Under the pieces are notes generated by a model. It was not told where the DNA came from. It was given only the letters and a program-made list of their open reading frames with translations, and made no database searches. Shown one piece after another: positions 11,801 through 18,941 of a stretch of 64,000 nt of DNA. The translations under genes were made by a program, and so were the position numbers. Positions within the stretch are counted from its first letter, which is position 1. Each line of letters opens with the position of its first letter. This stretch comes from an uncultured Bacteroidota bacterium (GTDB lineage Bacteria > Bacteroidota > Bacteroidia > Chitinophagales > Chitinophagaceae): NCBI GenBank assembly GCA_903905065.1, contig CAIVEW010000060.1:83561-147560 (forward strand). The letters run 5' to 3'.

Positions 11801-14800
11801 TAAGACTAATCAGCCCCCCCGTGCAAACCGCGCTGGCACCATTGATCACTCCGGGTAGCGGATTAACAGTAACAATAACCGTTGTAATGCATCCTGTAGC
11901 AAGCGAGTATGTGATAAGCGTGGTGCCTGCATTATATCCGATCACTATACCGATACCAGATGACGTTATCGTGGCAATCGTCGGGCTGCCGCTTGTCCAA
12001 GTTCCACCGGGCGATGCATCGCTTAAGATCATCGCTGACCCAACGCATACCTGCGGATTCCCGGTAATTGCCGTTGGGAGTGGATTCACGGTCACTAATG
12101 TGGTTGCCGTGCATCCCGTCGGTAAAGTGTAGGTGATAACTACTGTATTTGCAGCAACACCAGTCACCAATCCTCCACTGACTGCAATAGCCGCAGTAGT
12201 GATGTCACTAATGCTCCACGTACCGCCGGGTGAGGAATCACTCAATTGCGTGGTTAGTCCTGCGCAAACGGTGCGCGTACCTGTGATAGCCGCCGGCAAA
12301 GGATCAACGGTCGCAATAGTTGTAATCAGGCAACCAGTGGCCGCTAACTGATACGTGATCAAAGAAGTGCCGGCAGAGATACCAGCCACGGTTCCTGTCG
12401 TAGGGCCTATTAATGCAATGCTAGTGTTTCCGCTGCTCCACACGCCGCCACTTACGGCATCAGTTAAAGTAGTAACAGCATTCACACAGACCTCAGCATT
12501 GCCACTTATCGCAACGGGCAGCGGGCTAACAGTAAAATTTGTTGTGGCAGTGCACCCCGTTGGTAACACATACGATATGGTGGTGAATCCCTGTGAAACC
12601 CCGGTAACCGATCCCGTTCCCACTGCGGCAGTTGCAACTGACAGATCATTACTACTCCATGTACCACCCGCTGCAGCATCAGTTAAGTTAGTGGAAGACC
12701 CTGCGCAAACACTGGTCATTCCGGTTATCGGGTACAAGGGATTGACCGTGACAGTGCGGGTGGCGATGCAGCCGGTGCCAAGCGTATAACTAATATTAGC
12801 TGTACCTGTTGTCAATCCGAAAACAGTCCCGGAGCCTGTGCCCGCTGCCACGATCGATGGGGTCCCTGACATCCATGTGCCACCGCCCGTTGCGTCGCTT
12901 AGAGCGGTGGACAGCCCCATGCAAACTGTCGCAGTGCCGAGAATTGGCGTTGGCAAGGGGTTTACCGTTATTACAGTCGTCGTGAAACAACCAGCTCCTA
13001 TTGTGTAGGTTATGGTAGCCGTGCCCGTTGCCACTGTATTAATAGAACCCGAGGTTGAACCGATAGTGGCTATAGCCGTGTTGCCGCTGACCCAGGTGCC
13101 GCCAGCGGTAGCGGGGTCACTCAGGCTGCCGCTCGACCCAAGGCATATTCCCCTTGCACCGGATATCGCACCAGGCGAAATGTTTACAGTAACTGCGGTT
13201 GTAGCAGTGCAACCCGAACCCAACCCATAACTAATGGTTACCATGCCAGGAGAGGCGCCGGTTACAACACCCGTTCCCGGAACCACGGTAGCTGTAGTTG
13301 TGTTACCGCTTGTCCAGGTACCGGTGGTCGTAATATCACTCAGATTTGTGGACGTGCCCACACAAATACTTGTGTTCCCCGTTATCGGCGAAGGAGATGG
13401 TGTAAAATTCACCGAACTATTGTTTGTAGCAGCACAGCCCGAACTTGTAGCAGTGGCTGTATAGGTAATTGTTCCAGTGGTGGTTATGCTCGGTGGGTGC
13501 ACATAAACCGTATCATCGGGCGTACCAGGTACATATGGTGTTGTCAATCCAGCATCAGCATAAAGATCGGTTGCGGGGGACCACGTGGGCATAACTATCG
13601 ACGAAGTTCCCGTCACCAGGACATTGTCTATAGCCCAAAAATCGCCCCAGTGTGTGTAATAATAAAAACGTATCCGCAGATTTGGCTGACCAAGGTACGC
13701 ATTTAGTGAAAACGTTTCGCCGATAAAACCGGTAGAGGTTCCAATGCTTGCTCCCACAAAATTCTGCAGGGTCGTCCACGTTGTGCCGCCGTCCGTTGAA
13801 ATATCAAGATCAACGTTGAAATCACCTGCTGGCCAGTACTGATAGGCTTGTTGAAAGGTAAGCGTTGCACCGGAGTAGCCCCCCAGGGAAAATATCGGTG
13901 ATATTAACCGGGAAGACGTAAATGAAGTCGATGGCGAAGTATCCGCGTTGGACATAGCAAAGGCACTATAGTCTGGCGAAAAGAATGGGCCAAGGGTAGG
14001 ATAACCGTTGCCGCAAATTTTCCAACCGCCTCCCGGCAACATGCCGCTCCCACCAGAATTGTCCACGGTCCAGGAGCCAAGTCCACTGTTAAAAGTTTGA
14101 GATAAGACGGTGGACGGTGCCGGGATCCCCGTAGCTGTAATAGTTGCTACGCCACCGCTGCACAATGTCGTCAAAGTTGGCGTCAGCACTGGCGACAGCG
14201 GAGGATTATTGACTGTAAAAGTCGTGGTTGACGGACATCCCGCAGCGAAATAAGTAATTATCGAGGTTCCCACCGCAACGCCACTCACATTACCGGAGGC
14301 GTCTATTGTAGCAATTGCCGTATTGCTGCTGCTCCAGGTGCCGCTTGCGGTAGCATCGCTCATAATTGTTGTACCTCCTATACAGGTCACAACCGAACCC
14401 ATAATTGGCAAAGGGTCCGGGTTCACGGTCATAATAGTGGTAGCTGAAGTAGCTGTAACAGTTGTCACGCAACTACTGGAGCTGGTCATAATACAATAGA
14501 TGGTATTGCCGTTCGCAAGGCTGGGATTGGCATAAGTTGCTCCTGTAGCCAGGCTCACGCCGTTCAGGTACCATTGGTAAGAAGGTGTCGCACCTCCCCC
14601 CAGCGGCGTTGGTGTGAAAACAACATTTGTCCCGGCGCATATTGGGCCGCTGGGTGTAGCGGCAACGGCGACCGACGGTATAACAGGGGGCGTCAGCGAC
14701 AAACTGCCGAAATTCGGTGCTCCGGAACCAGGTACGATGCCGGCAATAGAGCCTCCGGTGACCGATGTGCAATAAATATTCCCGGCTGCTGATGAAGTTG

Positions 14801-15272
14801 AAGTAGCCTGCACTTGCAGCCCTGAAATTGTCACCACGTCATACCCAACAATTCCGCTTACACTTATGTTTACCGTCAACGTACCGCTGGTAACACTGCC
14901 GGTCACTGTATAAACGTCTGAACCGGTCACAAATCCAAACACTACAGGCGACGCCGGGTTGAACTGCCAGCCGGCCGGAGCTGTGAGCACCACAACATCT
15001 GTTCCTGGCCCCACAATATCGGCATTATTCCCCTCCGTGATGGTAATTGCCCCCAAGGTAGTAAAAGACGGAGCGCTTCCACCAATGGCTTTGCTGCTAC
15101 AGATCAGTGTACCACCACTTGCCGGAACAACGGACACGGCCGCATATCCTTCACTGCAGAAGCAGCAAAGAATAGCCAGTAGCAGGATGTTTATAGCTTT
15201 TATACGGCCATCTTTACCTGCAACCTTAGTAAAAATTGATCGTAAAGAAAGTTTTCCCATGAATAAATACAT
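2805..15272 (-). CDS. Giant T9SS cargo, Ig-like (Big_2-like) repeat adhesin, ~4155 aa
   Basis: One uninterrupted frame of about 12.5 kb. The open frame reaches 15317, but that codon is TTG; the first ATGs are at 15272 and 15260, just before a signal peptide (INILLLAILCCFCSEGYA). Order: two Ig-like domains; one Big_2-like module; a jelly-roll or MAM-like domain at ~13,570-14,100 (residues ~390-570; DNVLVTG close); then ~42 further 70-residue modules at ~4,180-13,410; several Ig-like domains with the phrases HWFVNG, YRWMKNG and YQWKING; and a C-terminal T9SS type A sorting domain from ~3,090 (IPNPNNGTFTISG, then ASGIYLLSLSE). The module consensus is PLPxxITGxxxVCAGxTTxLSDA, TWSSSNxxVATIGSxTGIVTG, TGCxATTxVTVN. 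Such proteins are exported by Sec, cross the outer membrane through T9SS and are anchored or released after removal of the sorting domain. An adhesive or structural role is inferred; no catalytic motif was seen. Confidence 0.9.
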   Translation of the reverse strand: MYLFMGKLSLRSIFTKVAGKDGRIKAINILLLAILCCFCSEGYAAVSVVPASGGTLICSSKAIGGSAPSFTTLGAITITEGNNADIVGPGTDVVVLTAPAGWQFNPASPVVFGFVTGSDVYTVTGSVTSGTLTVNISVSGIVGYDVVTISGLQVQATSTSSAAGNIYCTSVTGGSIAGIVPGSGAPNFGSLSLTPPVIPSVAVAATPSGPICAGTNVVFTPTPLGGGATPSYQWYLNGVSLATGATYANPSLANGNTIYCIMTSSSSCVTTVTATSATTIMTVNPDPLPIMGSVVTCIGGTTIMSDATASGTWSSSNTAIATIDASGNVSGVAVGTSIITYFAAGCPSTTTFTVNNPPLSPVLTPTLTTLCSGGVATITATGIPAPSTVLSQTFNSGLGSWTVDNSGGSGMLPGGGWKICGNGYPTLGPFFSPDYSAFAMSNADTSPSTSFTSSRLISPIFSLGGYSGATLTFQQAYQYWPAGDFNVDLDISTDGGTTWTTLQNFVGASIGTSTGFIGETFSLNAYLGQPNLRIRFYYYTHWGDFWAIDNVLVTGTSSIVMPTWSPATDLYADAGLTTPYVPGTPDDTVYVHPPSITTTGTITYTATATSSGCAATNNSSVNFTPSPSPITGNTSICVGTSTNLSDITTTGTWTSGNTTTATVVPGTGVVTGASPGMVTISYGLGSGCTATTAVTVNISPGAISGARGICLGSSGSLSDPATAGGTWVSGNTAIATIGSTSGSINTVATGTATITYTIGAGCFTTTVITVNPLPTPILGTATVCMGLSTALSDATGGGTWMSGTPSIVAAGTGSGTVFGLTTGTANISYTLGTGCIATRTVTVNPLYPITGMTSVCAGSSTNLTDAAAGGTWSSNDLSVATAAVGTGSVTGVSQGFTTISYVLPTGCTATTNFTVSPLPVAISGNAEVCVNAVTTLTDAVSGGVWSSGNTSIALIGPTTGTVAGISAGTSLITYQLAATGCLITTIATVDPLPAAITGTRTVCAGLTTQLSDSSPGGTWSISDITTAAIAVSGGLVTGVAANTVVITYTLPTGCTATTLVTVNPLPTAITGNPQVCVGSAMILSDASPGGTWTSGSPTIATITSSGIGIVIGYNAGTTLITYSLATGCITTVIVTVNPLPGVINGASAVCTGGLISLTDAGAGGTWSSSNSLIATISSTGTVSGVSAGPANIIYTLPTTCTATKTITVNPLPVAISGNLTTCVGQSTTLTDGTGGGTWSSGNVLFGTVGSASGAVTGITAGTVNITYTLATGCTADANVSVIALPPAISGAVSLCQGATTTLTDAVTGGTWVSGNASVVFIGSSSGFVIGVSTGTANVVYTDGGTGCAINTVLTVNPLPAIISGASSVCTGAAITVTDGSGGGAWSSSATSVATVGSGGSVIGISPGTVTIVYTLPTGCMAAKALTVNQSPSAITGTMSICQGTATILSDAYGGGTWGNGTTSVAIVGASSGVLVGLSNGTSNITYTLAGNCSTVSVITVNLAPGSITGAASLCAGSATVLSDASGGGSWSSSNTVAATIGSATGIVTGVSAGNSVISYTLPDGCASGFAFTVNTMPAAISGTTTICQGLITNLSDAVAGGGWSSSNTAVVVIGPGTGVAAGVGVGTAIITYGYPTGCRVTTVVTTNATPAPVSGNSNVCLGFTTTFSDASAGGNWSSSNTGVATIGSTGFVNTVSVGSATISYSFASGCAAVAILFSNPQPSVIDGTTNICAGSVTTLTDSIGSGNWSSSNPSVATVGSTSGLLSGSGGGTATITYSLGAGCIATTVVTVNLLPSSVSGTAIVCAGASTSLSDPYTGGGTWSSSDISIATAGSTSGIINGINAGTVTITYSLGVGCTLATIVTVNPLPASITEAANLCLGATTILSDALIGGTWSSSNPLIAPVGLTSGVIAGGATGTVTITYKLSTGCLATSVVTVYPIPVNISGTPSACAGLTASLSDGTGGGTWSSSNLSVATIGSTTGIITGIVSGTTAISYVLATGCSVSVFATVNALPADITGTMTLCAGTTTNLTSSSTGGRWSSSNTAVASIGSSTGIVNGVSAGTVIITYTLPTGCITTAIVTVIALPAAITGGANVCVGSTINLSDATSGGAWSSGNAAIAWVGTGSGILLGVSAGATAISYVVSTGCVSTIVVSVTALPPAISGPAGICVGATAVLTDAVSPGTWATSNIGVAAIGLSTGNVMGITAGTANITYSIPIAPGLGCSTSYTITVNPIPLSIAGTRPVCSGLTTTLSDATVGGTWSSSNAGVAAVGATGIVTGNVAATATIYYTIPASTGGGCAISAVVTVNPLPSAITGSFLICSGSATSLSDASTGGTWSSLNGSVASISSSTGITTGNLAGTATIVYALPTSCISSQVVTVNPMPTVISGSVSVCRGLTITLSDAIGGGTWASNSPAVATVDTSTGVVTGISAGTAIITYALSTGCNVTTSITVNPLPSFITGSTVFCVGLTTNLSDVSPGGTWSSGDLSIATAASATGIITGVAAGADNITYMLPTGCIASITVTVNTMASVTGNPNICSGYTTNLSDATGSGTWSSSNVSAATVGPLTGLVTGISPGTSVISYVLSAGCIATAIVTVNSLPAPIAGARVVCAGLTTMLSDVFAGGTWTSSNLSVGTVDVVTGSVRGISAGTATITYTIGTGCTTYTYVTVNPIPAAIGGIAELCYGLTTALTDMTGGGTWSSSNSSIAAISSTGIVTGAGTGSATVSYTLLTGCLNTISILVDPLPSPISGVASGCTGLTVTLTDASSGGTWSSIGTGILSVAGATGAVTGLSAGTTIVTYTLPTGCVAKIVFTVNPLPAAITGATNVCAGLSVALTDITTGGAWSSSDISVAIVGAGTGTVGGASAGTAVITYMLPTTGCIATTVITVNPLPQSVDGIRNVCLGLTTNLSDSSSGGTWSTGLSGIAGIGSLSGLVTGMASGIGVVTYTLPTGCITVSSITVNPLPAVITGPPNVCAGLTINLSDATAGGSWTSGSPGIAVVGSATGIVTGVSAGTATITYTLNTGCVNVITITVNPLPASITGVTVTCAGATTTLADVTPGGVWSTGTTGIASVGTGSGIVTGISAGVASVTYTLGTGCISSSAITVNPLPAAILGITHVCVGLATSLSDISVGGTWSSSASGTGSVSATGIVTGISSGTTLVTYAFPTGCASFATVTVNSLPSAIGGASNVCTGSTAALSDITTGGSWSITAPAIATVGSATGIVSGMSAGTTTVTYTLPTGCIATSEETVFASPSPITGTLAICAGMTSALTDATAGGTWSSSNTAAAMVAGTTGVVTGISSGGSEISYILGTGCFAVKVVTINPLPAVISGAPSICAGLNYLLSDGTSGGNWSSGTLSVATVNSVTGLLHGVATGSTVITYALPTGCITTLSITVNVSPAAIMGTTHVCAGASVTLSDVSAGGLWTSSNSATAFVGSGSGVVNGISAGAVLITFELPTGCAATAAFTVNPLPSIIAGTRSVCLGSTSGFSDTLTGGVWNIASPAIATIGSVSGIATGVALGTTTITYTLPTGCATSTIITVNPYPVSIAGASLVCQGYSIDMSDATAGGSWNSNNVAVATVGLATGVVTGVSGGAATISYTMSTGCFVTKTVTVNPLFSIAGVTGLCVGSVYTFSDLAPGGIWSSNTTTVVSIGSATGAATAIASGITILSYALPSGCSAAVVVTVNVLPAAFNVTGGGSYCAGGTGLNIELNGSDTGLSYSLYNGSSFVAADSGTGAALFYGPYTAGGTYTVLAVNLVTGCRSNMTGSATIDVTTVSVPSVTVTTTIGDTVCEGSVATFKAIPAFGGSSPEFHWFVNGISVGVTGPDSSYTYSPLNGDTVSVTLVSDAACVMPATASATFSVTTTPNVVPSATISASPGDSICATHSVTIIPDPVNGGSMPTYRWMKNGINAGWGSTYTFMPLTGDNIFCVIHSDYHCLSIDSAFSSNNINITVVPLLTPTLSITAYPGGALAPGQPDTFVAMVTNGGTGITYQWKINGIAVPGAVSDTFISNSMINNDTVACITLGGSNCGPVSAEGSLVVNINNTGVQQIPAGITRVGLIPNPNNGTFTISGVASLVDEVFIEITDMAGQMLYGKAVRVEDGKFREKIELDNSLASGIYLLSLSERTNSGQITGNIVLHFIIRE
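4180..13410 (-). repeat. Array of ~42 tandem ~70-aa Ig-like modules
   Basis: In-frame tandem units of about 210-216 bases within the 12.5-kb gene. Each encodes a proline linker, a G-x-x-x-x-C-x-G segment, a LSDA-x-x-GGTWSS segment, an ATIG-x-x-TGIVTG segment and a TGC-x-x-T-x-VTVN strand. I counted about 43 units by eye in the whole protein, one of them upstream of the MAM-like domain. The copies are clearly homologous in protein but diverged at the DNA level, so this is an old array and not a recent expansion. Confidence 0.85.
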
Positions 15273-15333
15273 TATTACCAGGCAGTGCTTAATGTCTGCC
15301 CTGCACACAAAGTCCAACTCTATTTTCCGCAGG

Positions 15334-15341
15334 CAAAGATA
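15334..15341 (-). promoter_or_regulatory. Candidate -7 box for the 4155-aa adhesin gene
   Basis: Minus-strand TATCTTTG matches the Bacteroidota -7 consensus TAnnTTTG exactly. It would place transcription start near 15,328, about 55 bases before the ATG at 15272. I found no TTTG at the expected 19-20 base spacing upstream, so only half of the promoter is supported. Confidence 0.4.
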
Positions 15342-15515
15342 GCAAATTAAGTAATACGATTTGCAGGCGGTGCCAATAATTATGTCTGCAAATATTCAGC
15401 CAGAAATTCAAAATATTGTTGCCGTTTACCCTTGACTGCAATATTTGATTTAAGGACTTACCTTAGTTTTCGATTTGGCCGTAAAGTCAGCCGAAATCAC
15501 ACCAAATTTCTTCTT

Positions 15516-15932
15516 ATGGCACGTATCATCGCACTAGACTATGGAAAAAAACGGACCGGGATCGCGGTTACCGATCCGTTAAAGATAATTGCCTCAGCAT
15601 TGGATACGGTAGACTCCGGCGAACTGATCGGCTATCTGAAAAAATACATCGCCAGGGAACCTGTTGAAAAAATACTCATCGGTTACCCGCTCAACATGGA
15701 TGGCTCCCCTACCGATGCTACCCCACTTGTCGAAAAATTCATTATTAAGTTCAGTAATGTTTTTCCTGATATGCCCGTAGAAAAAACGGATGAGCGCATG
15801 ACATCTAAAATGGCATCAAAGGCGATCTCCGAAATGGGGTTAAAGAAAAAAGACCGGGAAAAGAAGGAGCTGATAGACACCGTGAGCGCTGTGATGATGC
15901 TGCAGGAGTATCTTATGCAAATTCAAAAGTAA
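15516..15932 (+). CDS. ruvX: RuvX/YqgF family putative pre-16S rRNA nuclease (Holliday junction resolvase-like)
   Basis: A 138-residue protein of the family's usual length, with an RNase H-like fold signature: MARIIALDYGKKRTGIAVTD at the N-terminus (Asp8 a likely metal ligand), then ILIGYPLNMDGSPTD, the DERMTS segment, and a C-terminal IDTVSAVMMLQEYL helix. The family processes the 5' end of 16S rRNA in E. coli and was earlier annotated as a Holliday junction resolvase; it acts in the cytoplasm. The frame is open upstream to 15432, but the ATG at 15516 starts exactly at the conserved MARII, so the longer form is unlikely. It is divergent from the giant adhesin gene and convergent with the FadL-like gene, and appears monocistronic. 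Confidence 0.93.
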   Translation: MARIIALDYGKKRTGIAVTDPLKIIASALDTVDSGELIGYLKKYIAREPVEKILIGYPLNMDGSPTDATPLVEKFIIKFSNVFPDMPVEKTDERMTSKMASKAISEMGLKKKDREKKELIDTVSAVMMLQEYLMQIQK

Positions 15933-16021
15933 AAACTCAAAAGCCCAAAGCCCTTCACGACCGGCAAAAAACCCAATGCTATTCTTCGACCCACTTTTTG
16001 GTTCTCACTTTTGCCTTTTCC

Positions 16022-17584
16022 TTAAAATTTCACCCCTAACGTTAGTGCAATATTATTCAGCGCATAATCAACTTTGGCCTGTGGAATAGTTGCCTGGTTA
16101 CCGGAGAAAACATAATTGGTGCCACTTCCGTTGTTATAGACGACACTATATGGCTGGTCTATACCCTGGTACATACTATGTACAAAGCCGAGATCCGTGT
16201 AAAAATGCCTGAAATGGAAACCCAGTCCGGCACTGAGGTCTATACGCTGGGTAGTATAATTCAACTGGTTTGCCTCGCCATAAGAGGTATATGCGTTACC
16301 GTAATACCCGGCGCCAAGGCGCACCATAAATACTTTTCCGATCCGGCCTTCAGCGCCCAGCCTGAAGTTAGAAACACCCTGGTAAGTTTTTTTGATCTCC
16401 TGGTTCATGGCACTTTCCTCCGCTTCAAATCCACCCGGGTACTGATAGCGCATAGAACTATAATCCACATACTCATAATCAACGGTAATAAAGCCTAGCT
16501 TTTTCAGCATGAAGGTTGCACTTACAACTCCTTTCCATGGGGTGGTAAGGTTGTAGTCAAACTGGTTCTGAGGCAGGTAGCCATTGTCACCGGTGAGGGT
16601 TACGGAACTATCATTGTGCACTACCGTTATTCCCGGACTTGAAAAGTCTGAAATGGAATAATAAGTGGGGGAATGGAATGCAGCACCAATGCGGATGAAA
16701 TCATTGATCTTATAGATCGCACCAATTTTGGCATTGACCCCCGTACCAGAAATATTTACCGATTCATTGTAGTTGAATGAACCAAATCCAGATGGGTTGC
16801 TTGCCGTGTTGCCATCAGCGAGCGACTCCTGATAATAGTAATACCGGTGGTAGTTAATGTTAGGAATGCCAATCGTTACGCCCAGCATCAGTTTTTCTTT
16901 ATAATTGCCGCCTAGTGAAATCGTATATTCATCTATGCCCCCATTCTCCTGCACACTTTTCATCTGCGTCACGCCACCTGCAAAAGGTACTATGGAAGAG
17001 AACTGGCCATTTGCATTCTGATTAAGTAAATAAGAGCTATAGCCAATATATCCCAATGAATTACTGGCAGTTGTCGATATTGCGGTACCGGGATTCTGAT
17101 TGGCGTCAGATTCAAAAGCCTGCGACGCCGAACTGGTTTTGTTTGCCCCCTGGTACGTATACTCCCGGTTGAAATCAGCGACCCTGTTCATTCCCACCGC
17201 AAACGAAACGGTTTTCCAGGCTCTGCGTTCGTAGCGCTTCCCCTTGGGCGCATTGGTAAATACCAACCCAAAATTATTAATATTAAAATGGGTATTGTTA
17301 TCCATTGTTGTAGTTCCATTATACTGGCTGCTGGCGCCATTCATCCTTAACGACGGTGTAAATGTGAGCTCGGAGCTGCGATATACACCCAACCCCGCCG
17401 GGTTTACACTCAGCGAACTGAAATCACCACCGACAGAACCCAGTGCATTGCCAAAGCCCATAGAGCGGGCGGTACCCTGCACTGTTGTATTGGAAAGATT
17501 ATATGCCTCATTGACATCCTGAGCTGAGGCGGCTATGGCGCTAAAAACTAAAGCTGTTAGTAATACAAATCTAAGATTGTGCAT
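16022..17584 (-). CDS. OmpP1/FadL/TodX-family outer membrane beta-barrel protein
   Basis: 520 residues with a signal peptide (LLTALVFSAIAASAQ) and then the family hallmark of an N-terminal hatch: ARSMGFGNALGSVGGDFSSL followed by VNPAGLG. The rest alternates short polar and amphipathic strands with many Tyr and Asn, ending in ALNNIALTLGVKF, a typical C-terminal barrel strand with a terminal Phe. FadL relatives take up hydrophobic compounds; in Bacteroidota these are often labelled hemin receptor or transport protein, without firm evidence for heme. The substrate is unknown. The gene precedes no obvious operon partner; a hairpin terminator of the next upstream gene separates the two. Confidence 0.85.
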   Translation of the reverse strand: MHNLRFVLLTALVFSAIAASAQDVNEAYNLSNTTVQGTARSMGFGNALGSVGGDFSSLSVNPAGLGVYRSSELTFTPSLRMNGASSQYNGTTTMDNNTHFNINNFGLVFTNAPKGKRYERRAWKTVSFAVGMNRVADFNREYTYQGANKTSSASQAFESDANQNPGTAISTTASNSLGYIGYSSYLLNQNANGQFSSIVPFAGGVTQMKSVQENGGIDEYTISLGGNYKEKLMLGVTIGIPNINYHRYYYYQESLADGNTASNPSGFGSFNYNESVNISGTGVNAKIGAIYKINDFIRIGAAFHSPTYYSISDFSSPGITVVHNDSSVTLTGDNGYLPQNQFDYNLTTPWKGVVSATFMLKKLGFITVDYEYVDYSSMRYQYPGGFEAEESAMNQEIKKTYQGVSNFRLGAEGRIGKVFMVRLGAGYYGNAYTSYGEANQLNYTTQRIDLSAGLGFHFRHFYTDLGFVHSMYQGIDQPYSVVYNNGSGTNYVFSGNQATIPQAKVDYALNNIALTLGVKF

Positions 17585-17674
17585 ACTTTTTTTGTTTTTT
17601 TGACAGAAAATAAAGGGTAAAGTTTAAAATCATTTCAAAAACTGCGCCACACGTTTACAGTGACGGGTCGGAAT

Positions 17675-17712
17675 AAAAAAGGCACTATCACGAGACGTAA
17701 TAATGCCTTTTT
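17675..17712 (-). terminator. Intrinsic terminator after the Gly/Tyr-rich secreted protein gene
   Basis: Nine-base arms AAAAAGGCA (17676-17684) and TGCCTTTTT (17704-17712) flank an AT-rich loop. Read on the minus strand the hairpin is followed by a run of T. It lies about 50 bases past the stop of the 361-aa gene and separates it from the FadL-like gene. Confidence 0.65.
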
Positions 17713-17759
17713 ATGGATGCCATTTGTCATTAGTTTATTCAAATAATGGTTAGCTGAAC

Positions 17760-18845
17760 TTATCTCCGACCTCCGCCGCCATGACCTCCGCCACCGCCGC
17801 GGCTGCCGCCACCACCTCCGCCACCGGAACGTGCACCACCGCCGCCACCGAAACTGCGGCCACCACCACCGCCGCCAAAGCTACGGGCTCCGCCACCACC
17901 AAAATTACGGGCAGGAGCGCCGCCACCCCGGTTACCACCGGAGTAACCACCGCGATTACCGGCATATGGCGCGCCGCCACGGCTGCCATACCCACCACGG
18001 CCAGCACTATAATTCCGACCGGCCTGGTTTCCGCCAGCACGCTCGCCTTGCCCGCCCTGGTTGAAATGCTGGCCTCCCATATTGCCTCTCTGCGACATTT
18101 GGTTACCACCACTCATACGGTTACCGCTCATATTATTAGTACTGCTTCTCTGCCCTACTGAACCACTGTGATTAGCAGAAGCAAGTGTAGAAGAACGGAG
18201 CCCTAATCCGCTTGTATTCGATGTTCTCAGTCCGTTTCCGGCTGTATGGCTGGCTATTCGGTTGCCTATGCTTGTACGTGGGCCGTATCCGGTGCCTGCA
18301 TAATGGCCGCCATGGTAGCCGCCCTCATATCCGCCATAATACCGGTTCCAATATCCACCGTAAGCATGGCCGTACCAACCTCCCGCATAAAACGGATAAT
18401 TCCAGCAGCTATAAAATCCGGGATATCCGCACCATGCATTCCAGCCCCAGCCGCCATACCAGTACGGCCCGAAACCAAAGCTGATGCCTGGGCCAAACCA
18501 GGGGTTGTACCCCCACATTGGATCAACCCAAAATGGATTGTACCAGAATGGATTATAAAAAGTGCTGTAATAACCCATGTTGTAGAATGAATTATCAAAA
18601 CGGTTGATGCGTGAACTATAAGAGTCATCGTCATAATCCACATAATCATCCGGGTTGTTGTAACTCTGGTAATTATCCGGAGCGTTATTGTCGCCCTGGG
18701 CCGCCTGGCCGTGCCGGCTGCTATCATTGCCGGCTTGCTCTCTGCCGGCCTGATCCCTTCCGGTAGCATAAATATCATCAGTCTGGGCACTTGCAGCAAA
18801 CCCGATGCTTGTGAGCAATAACGCAGTTAACAGGATACGTTTCAT
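17760..18845 (-). CDS. Secreted low-complexity Gly/Tyr/Trp-rich protein
   Basis: 361 residues. A clear signal peptide (MKRILLTALLLTSIGFAASAQ) is followed by an Asp/Asn/Gln-rich stretch to ~residue 80, an aromatic section (~85-180) dense in Tyr, Trp, Phe and Pro with phrases such as YNPFWYNPFW and FGPYWYGGWGW, and then a basic Arg/Gly section with RG and GGGGRSFGGGGG tracts to the end. There is no T9SS sorting domain and no recognisable enzyme fold. It could be an extracellular matrix or cell-surface coating protein; that is speculation. It is transcribed divergently from proS with a 96-base spacer. Low-complexity composition makes homology-based naming unreliable. Confidence 0.75.
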   Translation of the reverse strand: MKRILLTALLLTSIGFAASAQTDDIYATGRDQAGREQAGNDSSRHGQAAQGDNNAPDNYQSYNNPDDYVDYDDDSYSSRINRFDNSFYNMGYYSTFYNPFWYNPFWVDPMWGYNPWFGPGISFGFGPYWYGGWGWNAWCGYPGFYSCWNYPFYAGGWYGHAYGGYWNRYYGGYEGGYHGGHYAGTGYGPRTSIGNRIASHTAGNGLRTSNTSGLGLRSSTLASANHSGSVGQRSSTNNMSGNRMSGGNQMSQRGNMGGQHFNQGGQGERAGGNQAGRNYSAGRGGYGSRGGAPYAGNRGGYSGGNRGGGAPARNFGGGGARSFGGGGGGRSFGGGGGARSGGGGGGGSRGGGGGHGGGGRR

Positions 18846-18885
18846 TTTGAATAGTTTTATACTTAAAAATGCTTAGTGAAATTAC

Positions 18886-18893
18886 TACTTTTG
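18886..18893 (+). promoter_or_regulatory. Candidate -7 box for proS
   Basis: TACTTTTG matches TAnnTTTG exactly and sits 49 bases before the proS ATG. No good -33 TTTG is found at 19-20 bases, so the call rests on the -7 box and position in the divergent spacer. Confidence 0.45.
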
Positions 18894-18941
18894 CGGTACT
18901 CCACCAATTAAATAGACCTCTAAAAGTGTGCCGAGTTTATT

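Noticed and set aside
4700..13500. A ladder of ~70-codon open frames on the plus strand opposite the adhesin repeats, sharing a V-P-A-x-x-P-V-T-x-P pattern
   Set aside because: They recur at the repeat period because the opposite strand is repetitive with biased codons. They start and stop at module boundaries, lack start contexts and are explained by the sense-strand modules. The same holds for 43-63 kb.
15933..16021. Terminator between ruvX and the FadL-like gene
   Set aside because: No stable hairpin with a T run could be seen in this 89-base convergent spacer.
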